DNA from: Paraphysoderma sedebokerense
Taxonomy: Eukaryota; Blastocladiomycota; Physodermatomycetes; Physodermatales; Physodermataceae
Assembly: GCA_025602915.1 (NCBI GenBank)
Contig: JAHLJZ010000025.1
Coordinates: forward strand, 215,336 to 279,335
DNA: 64,000 nt
Direction of reading: 5' to 3'
Position numbers and translations under genes: made by a program. Below, one piece after another: positions 47,278-58,195 of the stretch (position 1 is its first letter; each line of letters opens with the position of its first letter). Below the pieces are notes generated by a model. The model did no database searches. It was not told the origin of the DNA and was given only the letters and a program-made list of their open reading frames with translations.

Positions 47278-48249
47278 ATGTCAGTAATGCCGTGGGTTTT
47301 AATGGGGTCGACCCTAGTGATTACTACAGGAATGTGTCTGGTGTACTCTCGACAGCTTATTCAAACCATTGGAAGCAGCTCTTCAAACTCTCGGAAAAAC
47401 ATTCGTTTTCTTCGTCAATTAGCCGCGGTTTCCTTCATTTTAATGCTTGCCGACATTTCTTCCTTAACGGAAAACTACTTTTTCTTTGAGAAGCAAAAAG
47501 ACCCTAGTCTTGCTACAGCACATGCTCTCTTTGCCGTCCTTAAAGCAATTCCACTCACCGTTGGTACAGGGCTGCACACTTTGGTTGGTTTTGAGCGCGT
47601 TGCCTTATTCAATCATCTCTTTCCTCGAGCATGGATGAAACGCATACCCAGCATCCTGATGAAATTCAACTACATGGCAATATTCGCGAATATAAGCATT
47701 GCAATTACCACCGCTGTTATTAGGGTGTCGACTGATGAAGCCGGTTTAAAATATACCGTTTCTTCAGTGGCATCCACCTCGTCCTGGATGTATTTTATGT
47801 GGGTCTTGATTGAACATGCATTCATTGACGCAACAATCATTTATTTTGTTTTGAAAACTAAAACAGATGTTGTAGAGACAGACAAAGCAATGATGCACGA
47901 CATAAAAGTCATTCTGGGGCTTTTGTGCTTCAATGTTTTTATTCTTCTCGTTGGTCCAACCCTTGCGGCTGTCAATATAACCTACTACGGCGGAAATATC
48001 TTCCGCGGAGTGGGTGAGCTTGTATATCGTATATACTGCGCTGGTAGTTTATTCTGCTTCCAACAAGTGAAAAAATTCAGTACAATCAGAGCCAATGGAG
48101 GAGGTGCTACGATTGCCGGATCCCATCCCCTCACCATACAGTCTGCTACGAATATTTCTGTTCAATCGCCCGGTAATCAACAAGATACATTTGGAGCGAA
48201 TCGCAAATCAAGGGTATTCGCCAATGTGGATCAGATGAGAAATGCATAA
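47278..48249 (+). CDS. Seven-helix membrane protein, single exon, family unknown
   Basis: A 323-codon frame without introns. Seven hydrophobic segments are visible: WVLMGSTLVITTGMCLVY (about 6-23), LAAVSFILMLADI (about 49-61), AHALFAVLKAIPLTVGTGLH (about 82-101), FNYMAIFANISIAITTAVI (about 127-145), SWMYFMWVLIEHAFIDATII (about 165-184), VILGLLCFNVFILLVGPTLA (about 210-229) and a weaker RGVGELVYRIYCAGSLFCF (about 240-258). The ends are hydrophilic, with a Ser/Thr/Asn-rich tail of about 60 residues. The layout suits a G-protein-coupled-receptor-like protein, but I see no DRY, NPxxY or other class signature, so ligand and coupling are unknown. It is the only multi-kilobase-scale gene here without an intron, which could mean retroposition or recent arrival. 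Confidence 0.72.
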   Translation: MSVMPWVLMGSTLVITTGMCLVYSRQLIQTIGSSSSNSRKNIRFLRQLAAVSFILMLADISSLTENYFFFEKQKDPSLATAHALFAVLKAIPLTVGTGLHTLVGFERVALFNHLFPRAWMKRIPSILMKFNYMAIFANISIAITTAVIRVSTDEAGLKYTVSSVASTSSWMYFMWVLIEHAFIDATIIYFVLKTKTDVVETDKAMMHDIKVILGLLCFNVFILLVGPTLAAVNITYYGGNIFRGVGELVYRIYCAGSLFCFQQVKKFSTIRANGGGATIAGSHPLTIQSATNISVQSPGNQQDTFGANRKSRVFANVDQMRNA

Positions 48250-48983
48250 AGTTTTCGAAATAATGAAAACAATTCATTTAAATATATTTTCATACATCTG
48301 ACAACTTTTCTTATCATTTATAATACTTTCATCAATCGCTTAACCGAAACGAACAGTTTCGATATGCTTAGCCAAACATATGACATGATATCTGTGATTG
48401 AAATTTGGAATAAACGTGTATATTTTAGCAGGTTGTACCATGAGCAATGCGTTGCGTTGCTTGGGGCTCAGCAGTCATCCAGGGCCGCCTGAAATTAGCA
48501 CGATTTGTAATAGCGCTGCAGCAATAACATATGCTGAATAAAAAAATTGCATCGAATATACTATTAATTAATTAATTTTTTTTGCAATTTCAGATGGGAC
48601 TTGATATGAATTAGAGTTGAAATAAACTGCAAATTAATCCCCCCTGAGGAGGGCGTGGCGGGGGGCCATGTTGCCAAACGGGGGGTCGGAGGGGGGTCGG
48701 AGGCCGGCGCAGGGAGTTTAGGCAAGCATAAAATTTTTGAATTCGGGGTGCGATGGCAGAGCCATTCTCCAATTTGTGCGGTTGGAATGCGGTTTCGGGA
48801 GGGAATTCTCTGCAGCACCGGAGAGGGTTTGTAACGGGTTTCGTGGCCATGCGTCGCGCGCCCTCTGCAGAATCCGCATCCTCCGCAAAGAACTCCCTCG
48901 CCATATCGCTGATAGTCATCCCTCGCAAACACCATTACATCCCTCATCTGGCGACCCCCATCCCCGCTCGATATCCGTCCGAT
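48250..48983. other. Intergenic with GC-rich segment upstream of HMG-box gene
   Basis: The stretch 48640-48720 is unusually G/C-rich with runs of G. The frame of the HMG-box gene is open upstream to 48753 with an ATG, but that part encodes nothing protein-like, so it is taken as leader. No other feature was seen. Confidence 0.4.
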
Positions 48984-51484
48984 ATGGATACCAACCCTGT
49001 CCCGCCGCCCCTCCCAGACGCCATCCCTCGTCCTATCCCGCAATCAAAGATCCTCTCCGCTGCAAACCTGCAATCGCAGGCACAAAACCACAACCAGTTC
49101 CCTCCCCAACTCAAATTGAATCAGAATGTCTATTCTTATCCCACTCCCCAATTCCAACAGTCCCAGTTCATCAACCAATATCCCCGCCAGAACTCCTTCA
49201 ACGCCGCAATAGTTCCCCGTCCCATTCAGCCGCAGCCGTTTGCTTTTGCGGCCCAGGATCAGAAACCTCAAATCGACACTAAGCCAGCCGAGGAAAAAAA
49301 GAAGAGAAGGAAAAAAGATCCAAATCGTCCAAAAAAGCCTCTGACCCCGTTTCTATGCTTTATGCAAGCAGGTAATGTTGTGGACGATCAATCTTCCTAT
49401 TATCCCGGAGATCATTGTTCTGAATCATGAAATTTTGTGCGACATGCATATATATTGATTCCCATTTTTCTGTTTCTAGTCCGTGAAGAACTTGTTGCTA
49501 AGAATCCGGACGCAAACTTCGGTGATATCGGCAGACTTGTTGGTGAAAAATATCGATCATTGACACCTGAGGAGAAAGAGGTTTGCTGTCGTTTTTTTCC
49601 ATTTGTGCTTCAATGTGTGCAATGATTGATTAAATCATTCTTATATGATGATTAGGTGTATGAAAAGAAAGCCAAGCTGGATAAGGATCGTTTCCAAAAG
49701 GAATTGGAAGCCTATATGAATACTCCCATTTCACCAGAGATGGCACTCTTAACCAACAGAAAGGATCCGTTGAAGCCAAAGAAAGCTCGATCTGCTTTCA
49801 CTTATTTTATGTCTGCAATCAGGTCAAAAGTAGTGGAAGAGGTTAGTTGAAGAATCATTCTAAATTTCTGTTCAGTTGTCTGATGGTTCGGATAATTTTT
49901 TAGAATGACGGCGCATCTTTTGGTGACATCGGAAGGATAGTCGGGGAAAAGTGGAGAACATTACCAGAGGACGAAAAGAAGAAATACGAGGCACTTGCCA
50001 AAAATGATTTAGAACGATACGAGAAGGAAGCGGCTGAGTATAAAGAAATACTGAAAAAACGGGACGAAGAGTACAACGCTAAACATGGGCCTGCGGCCTC
50101 GACTGTCACTTCCCAATCTAAAAGTAGCTCAACACTCCCCTCAGGGAACAACAAGCGAAGCCATTCCGCTCATAATTTGGGTACATCAGCAAGCATTCCA
50201 CAGACTGTCTCTTCACAAACGAAAAAGGCTCGTTATACGAAAGGCCCTTCCATTCGGTATTTTCCTCATGTCGACCAGTCATCAACGGCTGCACCTCTCC
50301 AAAATCCGCAAAATATGAGTCTATCACGAGCTGTTCAGTCAGTTCAAACCCATCCCGCAGCATCCTCCCAGACTCAATTTCAGCAACACCAGACCAATCC
50401 AGCCCAACCATCTGTATCCCTAACTGACTTTCAGTTGCAAAACCAACAGTTGCAGCAACAGCAACACCAGAAACAGTTGCAACAACAACACCAGCAACAA
50501 CAGTTGCAACAATTACATCACCATCAGCAACAGCTGCAGCAGTTGCAACAGCTTCAACAGCAGCAGCATATACAGAATCAACAACGGCACGAGCAGCAAC
50601 AACAGCTGGAACGACAGCTGGAACACAAGCTGGAACAGCAGCACCAGCAGCAACAACATCAACAGCAACAACACCAACAACTGCAACAACAACAGCAACA
50701 ACAACAGCAACAGCAACAGCAACAGCTGGAACAACTGCGACAATCTCCCAATACGTCGGTGAACGGTGGCAATGTGTATTCAAACGCCTTTGGTTCATCC
50801 TTGTCACTTCCGACGCCTGTGAACACTCCTATAACGAATCCGACATCGATAGCTCATATTCCCACCTCCTTTTCGACGTCGTTCCAACCTACTAATGCCA
50901 TTTCTGCGCAGTCGATAAAAGCAGTGGACATCAATAATATGCAGAATGCTCAGAACCTTCAGAACACCATGTCCATCCCGCTACATCAAGTCCCGAATAT
51001 GATGGTACCGGGAGTTCCAAACCTCAATATGAGCATGCAACAGCTGTCTTCCATGCCTCTTCCAGGGATGGCTTTGCCAATGCTGAATGGAGTTAATTCA
51101 CAAAATATAGGATCTGTCGGTATGGAGATGAATGTTGGGAATCTCGTCATGGATAACAGTGTACCCAACAATTCATTTACCAACGCACAATCGGACAATA
51201 ACCTGCTACCAACATCAACACAACAGACTATGGCTGCCGGCAATTCAGGTCTTACTATGACTGAGAACGCTGCTCTGGCTTCTGCTCTCTCCACTCAATC
51301 TCAGTTTTCAAATCTTACAACCAACTCCGATACTCAATCCGGACATATTCAGATGCTACAATTTCAGTCTCCGATGAACTCACCCTCGTTTCCGCCCACC
51401 GATCAAACCAAGTCATCTGGGGAGAACGAAAACCTAAATGGACTAAACGTCGCTCAACTTGCTGCTGTATCGAATTCTCAATAG
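48984..51484 (+). CDS. Tandem HMG-box protein with long polyglutamine region
   Basis: Four exons (48984-49371, 49480-49580, 49656-49841, 49904-51484) join to 751 codons. After a Pro/Gln/Asn-rich leader and a basic patch (EEKKKRRKKDPNRPKKPLTP) come two HMG boxes. Box 1 runs from PNRPKKPLTPFLCFMQAVRE through NFGDIGRLVGEKYRSLTPEE. Box 2 runs from DPLKPKKARSAFTYFMSAIR through SFGDIGRIVGEKWRTLPEDE. These have the NHP6/HMGB form, which bends DNA without strong sequence preference. The remaining 470 residues are disordered: a Gln/His/Leu-rich tract (about 50430-50740), then Asn/Ser/Met/Gln-rich sequence. Gln-rich tails of this kind often act in transcription activation. ATG 48984 is preferred over 48753 because composition turns protein-like there. 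Confidence 0.87.
50430..50740 (+). repeat. Polyglutamine-coding CAR/CAN repeat tract
   Basis: About 310 bp rich in CAA and CAG codons encode glutamine runs interrupted by His and Leu. The end (about 50685-50727) is a nearly pure run of CAA/CAG. The antisense frame stays open for the same reason and is not a gene. Confidence 0.9.
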
Positions 51485-51875
51485 ACTTTTAATTTAGATT
51501 ACGATAGAAAATAAACGAATTATGCAGGCATTTAAATTATTCTTAAGTATAATCATATAGATAAATTTGGGTTTCTTTTGGGATAGATTTTTTTGTTCGC
51601 ACTTGTCTCCATTTGTGTATGTCAAATCACCATATAGAGTTAATTATTTCAAAGTTGATACCTTATTTGTAGAAGATATCTCACTTTTTATTACTTCTTA
51701 TTTTGTATACAGTTATTGTCATAATTGAAGTGCAGTGAAATGGAAAAAAAGAGTATTCATCTAATGATTGTTCAGTCTTCTACCAGCTGTATGCTTGGCT
51801 GCCAAACAGTGATTCAGGAGCACCCAACATTACTTTCCAAGTAACAAGTCTTATAGCAACAGTTTGACCGACATT

Positions 51876-53888
51876 CTAATTCAATTCTTTAATGAACGCC
51901 CCAGTGCGTCTATTAACAGTCTTCCCTCCTGCTACTACTCCATCTGTTTTGCCCTTCGCAACGACCTTGTCTGTGACCTCCGAAACAACGGCACAAAGTA
52001 CATCACAAACCGTTTTATGCGCTTTCCAAGATTTAACTTGACAAGGTCGACTACAATACCATTCAGAACGACATCGAGAGCACCGTTGGGTGGCGAGGTT
52101 TCCGCATTTAGCGCATTTTGGATCGTCAAGGAGAGACTCCAATGACGCGAGGTCATATAGCGAGGCAAAGCTGTCCGAAAGAAATTGAAGGTTAAGTGAA
52201 GAGGAAACGATTTAGTTAACGGAATATTAGTGGGCGTTACTTTTCGACCAAACGTGTCCTAGATTCTTCGGTGTCATTGAATATCGTAGCTTTATGAGTT
52301 TGCGCTAGTTTACTCCAGTTCTGACCCTTTATGATACTTTCGAGAATTTCCGGAACCTAACAGCCAGTGAAGAATATTCAATATCACGTTTCGTCAAATA
52401 TCTGTATAATTTTATAATTACCTGTTCAACTAGTAAACCGAGTTTTGCTTCCACATTATGTGGTGGTATGGTGATCGCAAGGTTTTCGGTGTAACGATAT
52501 AGGCCTTCCAGTATCGGTAATTGATCAAGTAGAGTTTCAATCTGAAAGAACGGCCGCAACTAGATGAGAGGATATTAGGTAATATCCTCGCATTTGTTAT
52601 CATGAGACCCTCTTAAAAACTGTATTTTGAATAAACTTACCTTAAGCAACACCGATCGTCGATAATCGGTGACTTCGTACTTCTTCTGACATTCTGGTTC
52701 CACAAGTAAATTGTACAATGACAGCCAAACTTGTGCTTCAATTTTACCAATAACCAGAATATCGTCTCCGTTCACATCAACCCATTTACTATTCTCAAAT
52801 CGCTTCCATCCTGTTTGTGTTTTCTTTTGCCATGGCTTTTTGTCCATGCAATGGATAAGAGATACAGGGAGGTCATTCGTGTTGAGTATTCGAGTCATTG
52901 TTGAAAGCGGAAGTTCGGTGATATGATCGGTCATGTATCGAAGCAATGAAAGAGATGTCATTGACACTACAAAATCAAGTTCCCGTTTTTGCGTTTGCAG
53001 TTGCTAGAGGCAAAACGATAAAAATGAATACTATGTTCTTAAAATTTAAGCATGTTGACATTAAATACCTCGATTTCACTCATTCTAAGCATTTTATCCA
53101 CCTTACCCTTCACATCCTCCGCCGTATCCTCTTCCTCTGGCTCCTCCCTACTCGTAAAGCATAGGTTCCGGGGTGAGTAAGTTTAACCGCCACACTGGTT
53201 CAAACTAGAATGAATTACCAAGCACACAATGTTGCAATCTTCCGAGTGCAGTAATCTACCAAGTCAAGAAGGGTGTCACCAGCAGACAATAGGGCGTCTT
53301 TATTATACAAAACAATTTCCAACAAATTAACGATCGTGGCTTCATGATATAGCTACCAACAGGATATCTCAATTATGGGTGAAAAAGTGATCAAAGAATA
53401 AAATGGTAATTACACACCAGCATATATGCCATTAAGGAACCTGTCTTCGCCACATCTTTGTATAACAATGGGAAGACTTTGGTTTTCCAGGTTTCAATGA
53501 CTAGCAAATCATATATTAAAACAGGAACCTGTACATGTAAATGTCAGCATAATGTAGACTACATGGTGAAATACATCGAATTAAAGAAAGACCTTATCGA
53601 AAAGAATAAAGTGCTCGGCTACAAATTCTTCGGACTGATTTTGAACGTTCAAGTGAGCCTGTATATTCAGTTTCTCCAAAATTTGATGTTGTTTTTGCCA
53701 TTTCTCCGATCCGATGTTCTCAATTGTGATGCGTTGTAGCTGTTCGATGTGGATCTCACATTCGGAGGCCGACAATATATAATGTCTACGTTGTTCGACA
53801 GAAGTCCTGTTACTCAGTACGCCTACCTTCGGTAATCTACAATTAAGGTGGATATCATTAGTTACCCTTCACCAGACTGTCCATTCAT
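51876..53888 (-). CDS. ZMYND10: ZMYND10-like axonemal dynein assembly factor (MYND zinc finger)
   Basis: The protein follows ZMYND10 along its length. Near the N-terminus are YILSASECEIHIEQLQ and SEKWQKQHQILEKLNIQAHL. Next come LLVIETWKTKVFPLLYK, YHEATIVNLLEIVLYNKDAL and LLDLVDYCTRKI, then LLRYMTDHITELPLSTMTR, LPVSLIHCMDKKPWQKKTQ, AQVWLSLYNLLVEPECQKKY and LIDQLP-like segments. The C-terminal MYND finger is CAKCGNLATQRCSRCRSEWY followed by CSRPCQVKSWKAHKTVC, with all eight zinc ligands. ZMYND10 acts in the cytoplasm, with LRRC6 and chaperones, to pre-assemble axonemal dynein arms; it is found in organisms with motile cilia. Splicing at the 5' end is unclear: the frame is open up to about 53830, and an ATG at 53888 would need a very short intron. 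Stop at 51876. Confidence 0.85.
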
Positions 53889-54169
53889 GGTTTTTTTTAT
53901 TTCTGCGTATTAATAATGATTTCAGTGAGTTCTGAGTCCTGGTGCGGCAAGTAGTTTGATTTCGAGCAAAGTGTATGTGAATCGTGTCGAATGAGTCGAT
54001 GAACCCAGTTGGAGATACCAAACTTAACGACAACAAGATTCTTTAGTGATGGCTCGATGTATCTTCGATATGGGATATACGAAAGAAGAGGAAAAGTGAT
54101 GGATATGCGCAGAGAGGGAATCCGCGCAAGTCATCGGAACAATCCTCCCTTTGTTTGGCAGATCTGCGC
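53889..54169. other. Short region left of the hAT element, no gene seen
   Basis: Sequence between the presumed 5' end of ZMYND10 and the left terminal repeat of the transposon. No coding content was recognised. Confidence 0.35.
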
Positions 54170-54188
54170 TAGGGTGATTGTCACATGG
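54170..54188 (+). repeat. Left terminal inverted repeat of hAT element
   Basis: TAGGGTGATTGTCACATGG, a perfect reverse complement of the right end at 55323-55341. Confidence 0.92.
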
Positions 54189-54328
54189 AAAATTTTTTGA
54201 TGTGACATGGCACGAAAACGTACTTTATGCCACTCCACTTGGCATATGCTGGCACATGTGGCATATTGCTTATCAGCCGTCTCATCAACTTTAATGCTTT
54301 CAATGTCAAAGATACAAATACAAATAAA

Positions 54329-55136
54329 TCACAACACTTCACCCATTATTTCTTCAATAGAAGCAGACTCACCATCCTTCCGTTCAGCTCTTTTAGCATA
54401 ATCTCGCATCTCTTCTGGATTGCTGTGGCAAGTCCAATCCGAAACACCGTACTCTGCCTCACCAAAACTTGTGGCTCTGTCGTTAAACTCGCAATCAGAA
54501 ATATCTTCAACTCTCATTGAGTCAAACAGGCTATCCAATTCCTCTAAATTTGTTTCTTCTGGATTTTCAATGTCTATCATATCATCCATTTCGGTTCCAG
54601 GTTCTTGTCGTGGTACCTCCATTTTTTCAATAATTGCATCATATCTTTGATTTGTGGATTCGATCTCGGATTCGATCTCTTTTCCCTCCTGCATTAGCCA
54701 AATTTTGCTTTGTGCGAGTTTTTTCAGAGTACTAGTCTTGAGGCGATTGCGATATTTTGTATCAAAATGAGCAAGGATCGAAAATATGCGCTCCGGATCA
54801 GCTGAATGAGGAACTATTGACAAGATACGAGTAGCGAACGTTTTGATAGCCCACTGATTACCGGTGAGTTCATTCCAATATTTTTTCACAGATAAGTTTG
54901 GGCTCTGTAGAGTTAGATAATTAGTTTGATATACCAATCAGTGAAGTATAAGAATGATAGAGCAATTCTAAACGGCCTTCCAGGTTGTGTGAGTCATCAG
55001 ACTCCGTAGTATTCGGATCGCTTTCAAGCGGAGGGGCGCAAAATTTGCACCTAGCTTTGTACCTCCGAGTGTTCGGATGAACTGGTCCAATTGAGTCAAA
55101 GACGAGGCCCCAGATAGGGTCCCTTTTTGGAGGCAT
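54329..55136 (-). pseudogene. hAT transposase remnant, core deleted
   Basis: Two overlapping minus-strand frames. The first (55136-54921) starts MPPKRDPIWGLVFDSIGPVH and contains the CKFC pair of a BED finger, but the second half of the finger is not clear. The second (54937-54329) has KKYWNELTGNQWAIKTFATR, then SIVPHSADPERIFSILAHFD and YRNRLKTSTLKKLAQSKIWL, the hAT C-terminal dimerisation block, followed by an acidic tail. The middle 300-400 residues of a normal transposase, with its catalytic acidic residues, are absent. The frame change between the two parts marks the deletion junction or a decayed intron. Confidence 0.82.
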
Positions 55137-55322
55137 GTTGTGTCAGATTGTATGCTGTTTTATTGCAAAATGTCAGATGGGAAATCCCATTAAGACTCAA
55201 GACGCTTTTTAACTTTGTTTGATTTCCATGACGACGAATCACGTGGTGCTATTTTGGCACGATGACCTGACTTTGTGCCGTTGGCAACAAGCGGCATATG
55301 GCATGGCACGGCACAATGTCGC

Positions 55323-55341
55323 CCATGTGACAATCACCCTA
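55323..55341 (-). repeat. Right terminal inverted repeat of hAT element
   Basis: CCATGTGACAATCACCCTA on the plus strand, the exact reverse complement of the left end. It lies 28 bp upstream of a TATA-like box. Confidence 0.92.
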
Positions 55342-55369
55342 TGCGCAGACGCCGTCCCTCGGTGATAAA

Positions 55370-55377
55370 TATAAAAG
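55370..55377 (+). promoter_or_regulatory. TATA-like box of the methyltransferase gene
   Basis: TATAAAAG, 43 bp before the ATG at 55421, suits a core promoter with a very short leader. Position is the only evidence. Confidence 0.5.
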
Positions 55378-55420
55378 GGCGGCCTCGGGCTCCCTCGTAT
55401 GGAAGTCGTAGTCTGTTCTC

Positions 55421-56492
55421 ATGGGTACTTTGAACGACGAAGAGGCAGCCAACTTAGCTAAAGAGTGGTCTGATGGATCCTCTTCCTATGTGGATACCTT
55501 TCTCCCTAGGTTTGGGCAGCTGTATGACGCAGTCGCAAACCAAGTGGTTTCTTGCATACGGAACTCGGATGCACTGAAAGAATGCAAGAACTTGAACGTT
55601 TTGGGTATGCTTTTCAGTATATCATCCATAATTTTGGCGTAGTTTTAATTCCCTTTCCCGCCCCGAAGATTACGGAATGGGCCCAGGTAAGTTCTTAAGT
55701 CCACCGACCCATCCACACCACGTCTGATTAACATTTCATTCATCGCCGGCAGGGGAACCAGCTTTAACAATTCGCAAAACACTATCTACCTCGGAGAATT
55801 CAGATATTCCGTCAGCGCAAATTTATGGTGTGGACTTTGCAGATGGTATGGTTGAACAAGCCACACGCCGCTTCCAGACATCTGGCTGCCAAGGATACCA
55901 ACTTTCAACAATCAAACCGTCCGCAAGCTCAGCCAACATTGGGCCGCAATTGCGGGCATTGATGAATGAAGCTGACGCTGCGTTCCACATCATAGTCTCT
56001 TGTCTTGTAACCCCATATGTTCGAGATCTGAATGAACTTTTCAACACCTTTCATCGACTATTGCATAAGCCGGGATACCTCATTACAACTCATTGGGCTC
56101 ATCCCTCCCGAGTCCCGACATTGCGCATTTTGAAGAAAAGTGTCAGTTTTGCTATGAGCGGAGTCGAAGCCACGGACGATACGCTCGAAACAACAGACTC
56201 GTCATTCTCGTTATGGAGGGAAACGGAAACAAGTCAGCAACATAGAAACGCAGGATTTGAAATCATCTCTTATAACCCTGTCATGGTTACAATGGCCTTT
56301 AACTGCACAGATGAATTGTTAAGATTTGGAGCAAAAGCCCCCTGGTATCGTGATCCTCAAATATATGATAAAGCCCGAGGCAAAATGCGTGAGCTTGTAT
56401 CAAGAGAATTAGGCATAAAGAAGGAATCCGTGGACACTGATGGATTTACACTTGTAAATGAGGCTGTTTTAGTAGTTGCAAGGAGAGTATAA
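55421..56492 (+). CDS. Class I SAM-dependent methyltransferase
   Basis: Three exons (55421-55604, 55669-55686, 55753-56492) join to 313 codons. The middle exon is only 18 nt and carries motif I: the join gives NLNVLDYGMGPGEPALTIRK, the SAM-binding glycine loop. Then IYGVDFADGMVEQATRRF supplies the acidic residue that binds the SAM ribose. Next come FHIIVSCLVTPYVRDLNELF (post II) and LHKPGYLITTHWAHPSRVPT (motif III region). The first 60 residues (LAKEWSDGSSSYVDTFLPRF) are a helical lid usual in Methyltransf_11-type enzymes. The substrate is unknown; the family covers ubiquinone, sterol and other small-molecule methylases. The gene begins 80 bp to the right of the hAT element and converges on the WOPR gene. 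Confidence 0.85.
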
Positions 56493-56657
56493 TGCTTCTG
56501 GAGGGCACTAATAAAACCTTTATTTCAATTGACACATGATAAATAAACCAGCATTCATCCGTTCAGACTACGCATTATTGCGTTCCAATTAGATTAATTA
56601 ATAGCACTTTGAATTGGGTTGACTCTAACTATTGGTCTGTTGTATTCAAAACTTAAT

Positions 56658-58195
56658 CTAAAATGACAAGCACCTGTCCAATTGTTGAACATGAGTCATG
56701 TCCACGGGGGAATAATAAGGATAGGGAACAAACTCGCCAGGAGTTTGTCTGTTCTTCTGGAACGGGCTGGGTAAATTTGTCGTCATTTCGATGTCCATGT
56801 CATCGTTCAGGCGGGGGATCGGCAAAGGTGTTTGAGGAACGGACTGACTAGTAGCTAGGAGGGTTGGGATTGACTGATTTGAAGACTGAGGATGTATGAC
56901 TGGGGATGCGACGGGTGTCGAATAGGACGATTGAGAGGAAAATGCCACAGAAAATATAGATTTGGTATCGCTGTAGGGATTGGGAGAGGGTTGAAGGCTA
57001 GAGGGAGGTGTATTGGAAAGAGAAAATTGTGGATGAACCGAAAAGCTCGCCGACTTAGCGACAGCATTCTGTGGTGATGATCCTCGAATTTGTGAAGCCG
57101 AAGGGGTGCTCATCAGACCAGAATCGTTACTGCTTTTGCGGTTGTATCTGGGGCCCTGCTGCCGCTCTTGCATATTAGGATACGTTCCATCGGATATATG
57201 CAGATCTCTGTATAAAGGATGTTGATCCGGGGATTGTAAGTTCGGTGCATCTGCATTATTGCAATAACTAAAAGATTGTACCGGATATTTGGATGATTCA
57301 GAGAATTGAAGTTAGTCGTTTGAAATTACAAACAGAGGGGGCTGACGTGTGAAGAACGTTTCAAACTAACAAACAGTGCAGGACATGTGCTATTATGCCA
57401 TATCTTCCAAACGGAATTTCCGAATAAAAAGGCACTAGAAATTCGGTACTTACGAAACGAGATGAAACCTGTCATCAACGGTCGATATAGACACCGCTTT
57501 TTTGATTAAACCTTCTTCCATAACTTCACCACCAAAATCTTCGACATCTTGACCACCGTATCGCACTTTCTTGCTCAGCTCTCGGTAGACAAGAAAAACT
57601 GTGTTTATTCTGGAAGCACTCCATGCTTTTCCATCCTATTATAAGTGCGAAAATCCATATCTCCGTCAGTCACAAAGATTTGCAATGATGGGCAAACAAA
57701 GGGGACAATTGAAGTTCACAATTCAAAAATATTCCGAATATGGATACATACCGTCCATCTTTTTATTCCACTTCCTTTCTCATTCCTGATTAGATATAGT
57801 ATAGTATAGATGGTAGAAGCAAAAGCGATAGCGATCGACCAATGGCAAAATAAACAAATCGTAAGTATTACTTTTCCATGATTTACCGCGGGCATAATTA
57901 AAATTTATCTTACCAGACGAACACACTGCCACTCCTTATTTCGGATCTCTGCTTTGCCGTCAATCGTTTCCGCACAAGAGGGACCAGCCCAACTCTAGCA
58001 GCTTCAATGACTGTTGATGTGATAGATGAAGCATAAAAATTTAAGGTTGCATGAATGTTCGCCGTACCAAAGTATGTAAGTGGAAACTCAGTGAATATTT
58101 TAGCCTCGTAAATTGAGAATAAAGAAAAACATATTACCCAACAAAGCGTCATCAATGTTTCGGATAAGTCCGTGAAAAGCTTCCAAGTCTGACAT
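56658..58195 (-). CDS. Gti1/Pac2 family (WOPR-domain) transcription regulator
   Basis: The start exon (58195 downward) encodes MSDLEAFHGLIRNIDDALL, the opening of the WOPRa box. After a 128-nt intron it reads VIEAARVGLVPLVRKRLTAK and SEIRSGSVFVW; a further exon gives GSGIKRWTD, then DGKAWSASRINTVFLVYREL and the WOPRb end with DDRFHLVSYCNNADAP and HPLYRDLHISDGTYP. This is the fungal Gti1/Pac2/Wor1/Ryp1 DNA-binding family, which controls morphological switching and sporulation. The last 170 residues (from about 57173 to the stop at 56658) are Ser/Pro/Gln/Asn-rich and disordered. Most WOPR proteins have the same arrangement. The family is fungal, so this gene is also useful for placing the organism. 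Confidence 0.88.

Larger units (their letters stand above)
54170..55341 (-). mobile_element. Deleted hAT-superfamily DNA transposon, 1172 bp
   Basis: The element is bounded by perfect 19-bp terminal inverted repeats starting TAGGG, which fits the hAT end consensus. It encodes on the minus strand a BED-type zinc-finger start followed almost directly by the C-terminal hAT dimerisation region. The RNase H-like catalytic core that should lie between is missing, so it is an internally deleted, non-autonomous copy. The flanks share the 5-bp TGCGC as a direct repeat (54165-54169 and 55342-55346). hAT elements normally make 8-bp duplications, so either the flank has decayed or the boundary is slightly off. 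Confidence 0.85.

Noticed and set aside
48753-48983. Upstream ATG extending the HMG-box protein by 77 residues
   Set aside because: The extension looks like translated leader; the ATG at 48984 begins the Pro/Gln-rich protein sequence.
50118-50807. 229-codon minus-strand frame rich in Val/Ala/Leu, and a poly-Leu frame beside it
   Set aside because: These are antisense readings of the polyglutamine repeat, not genes.
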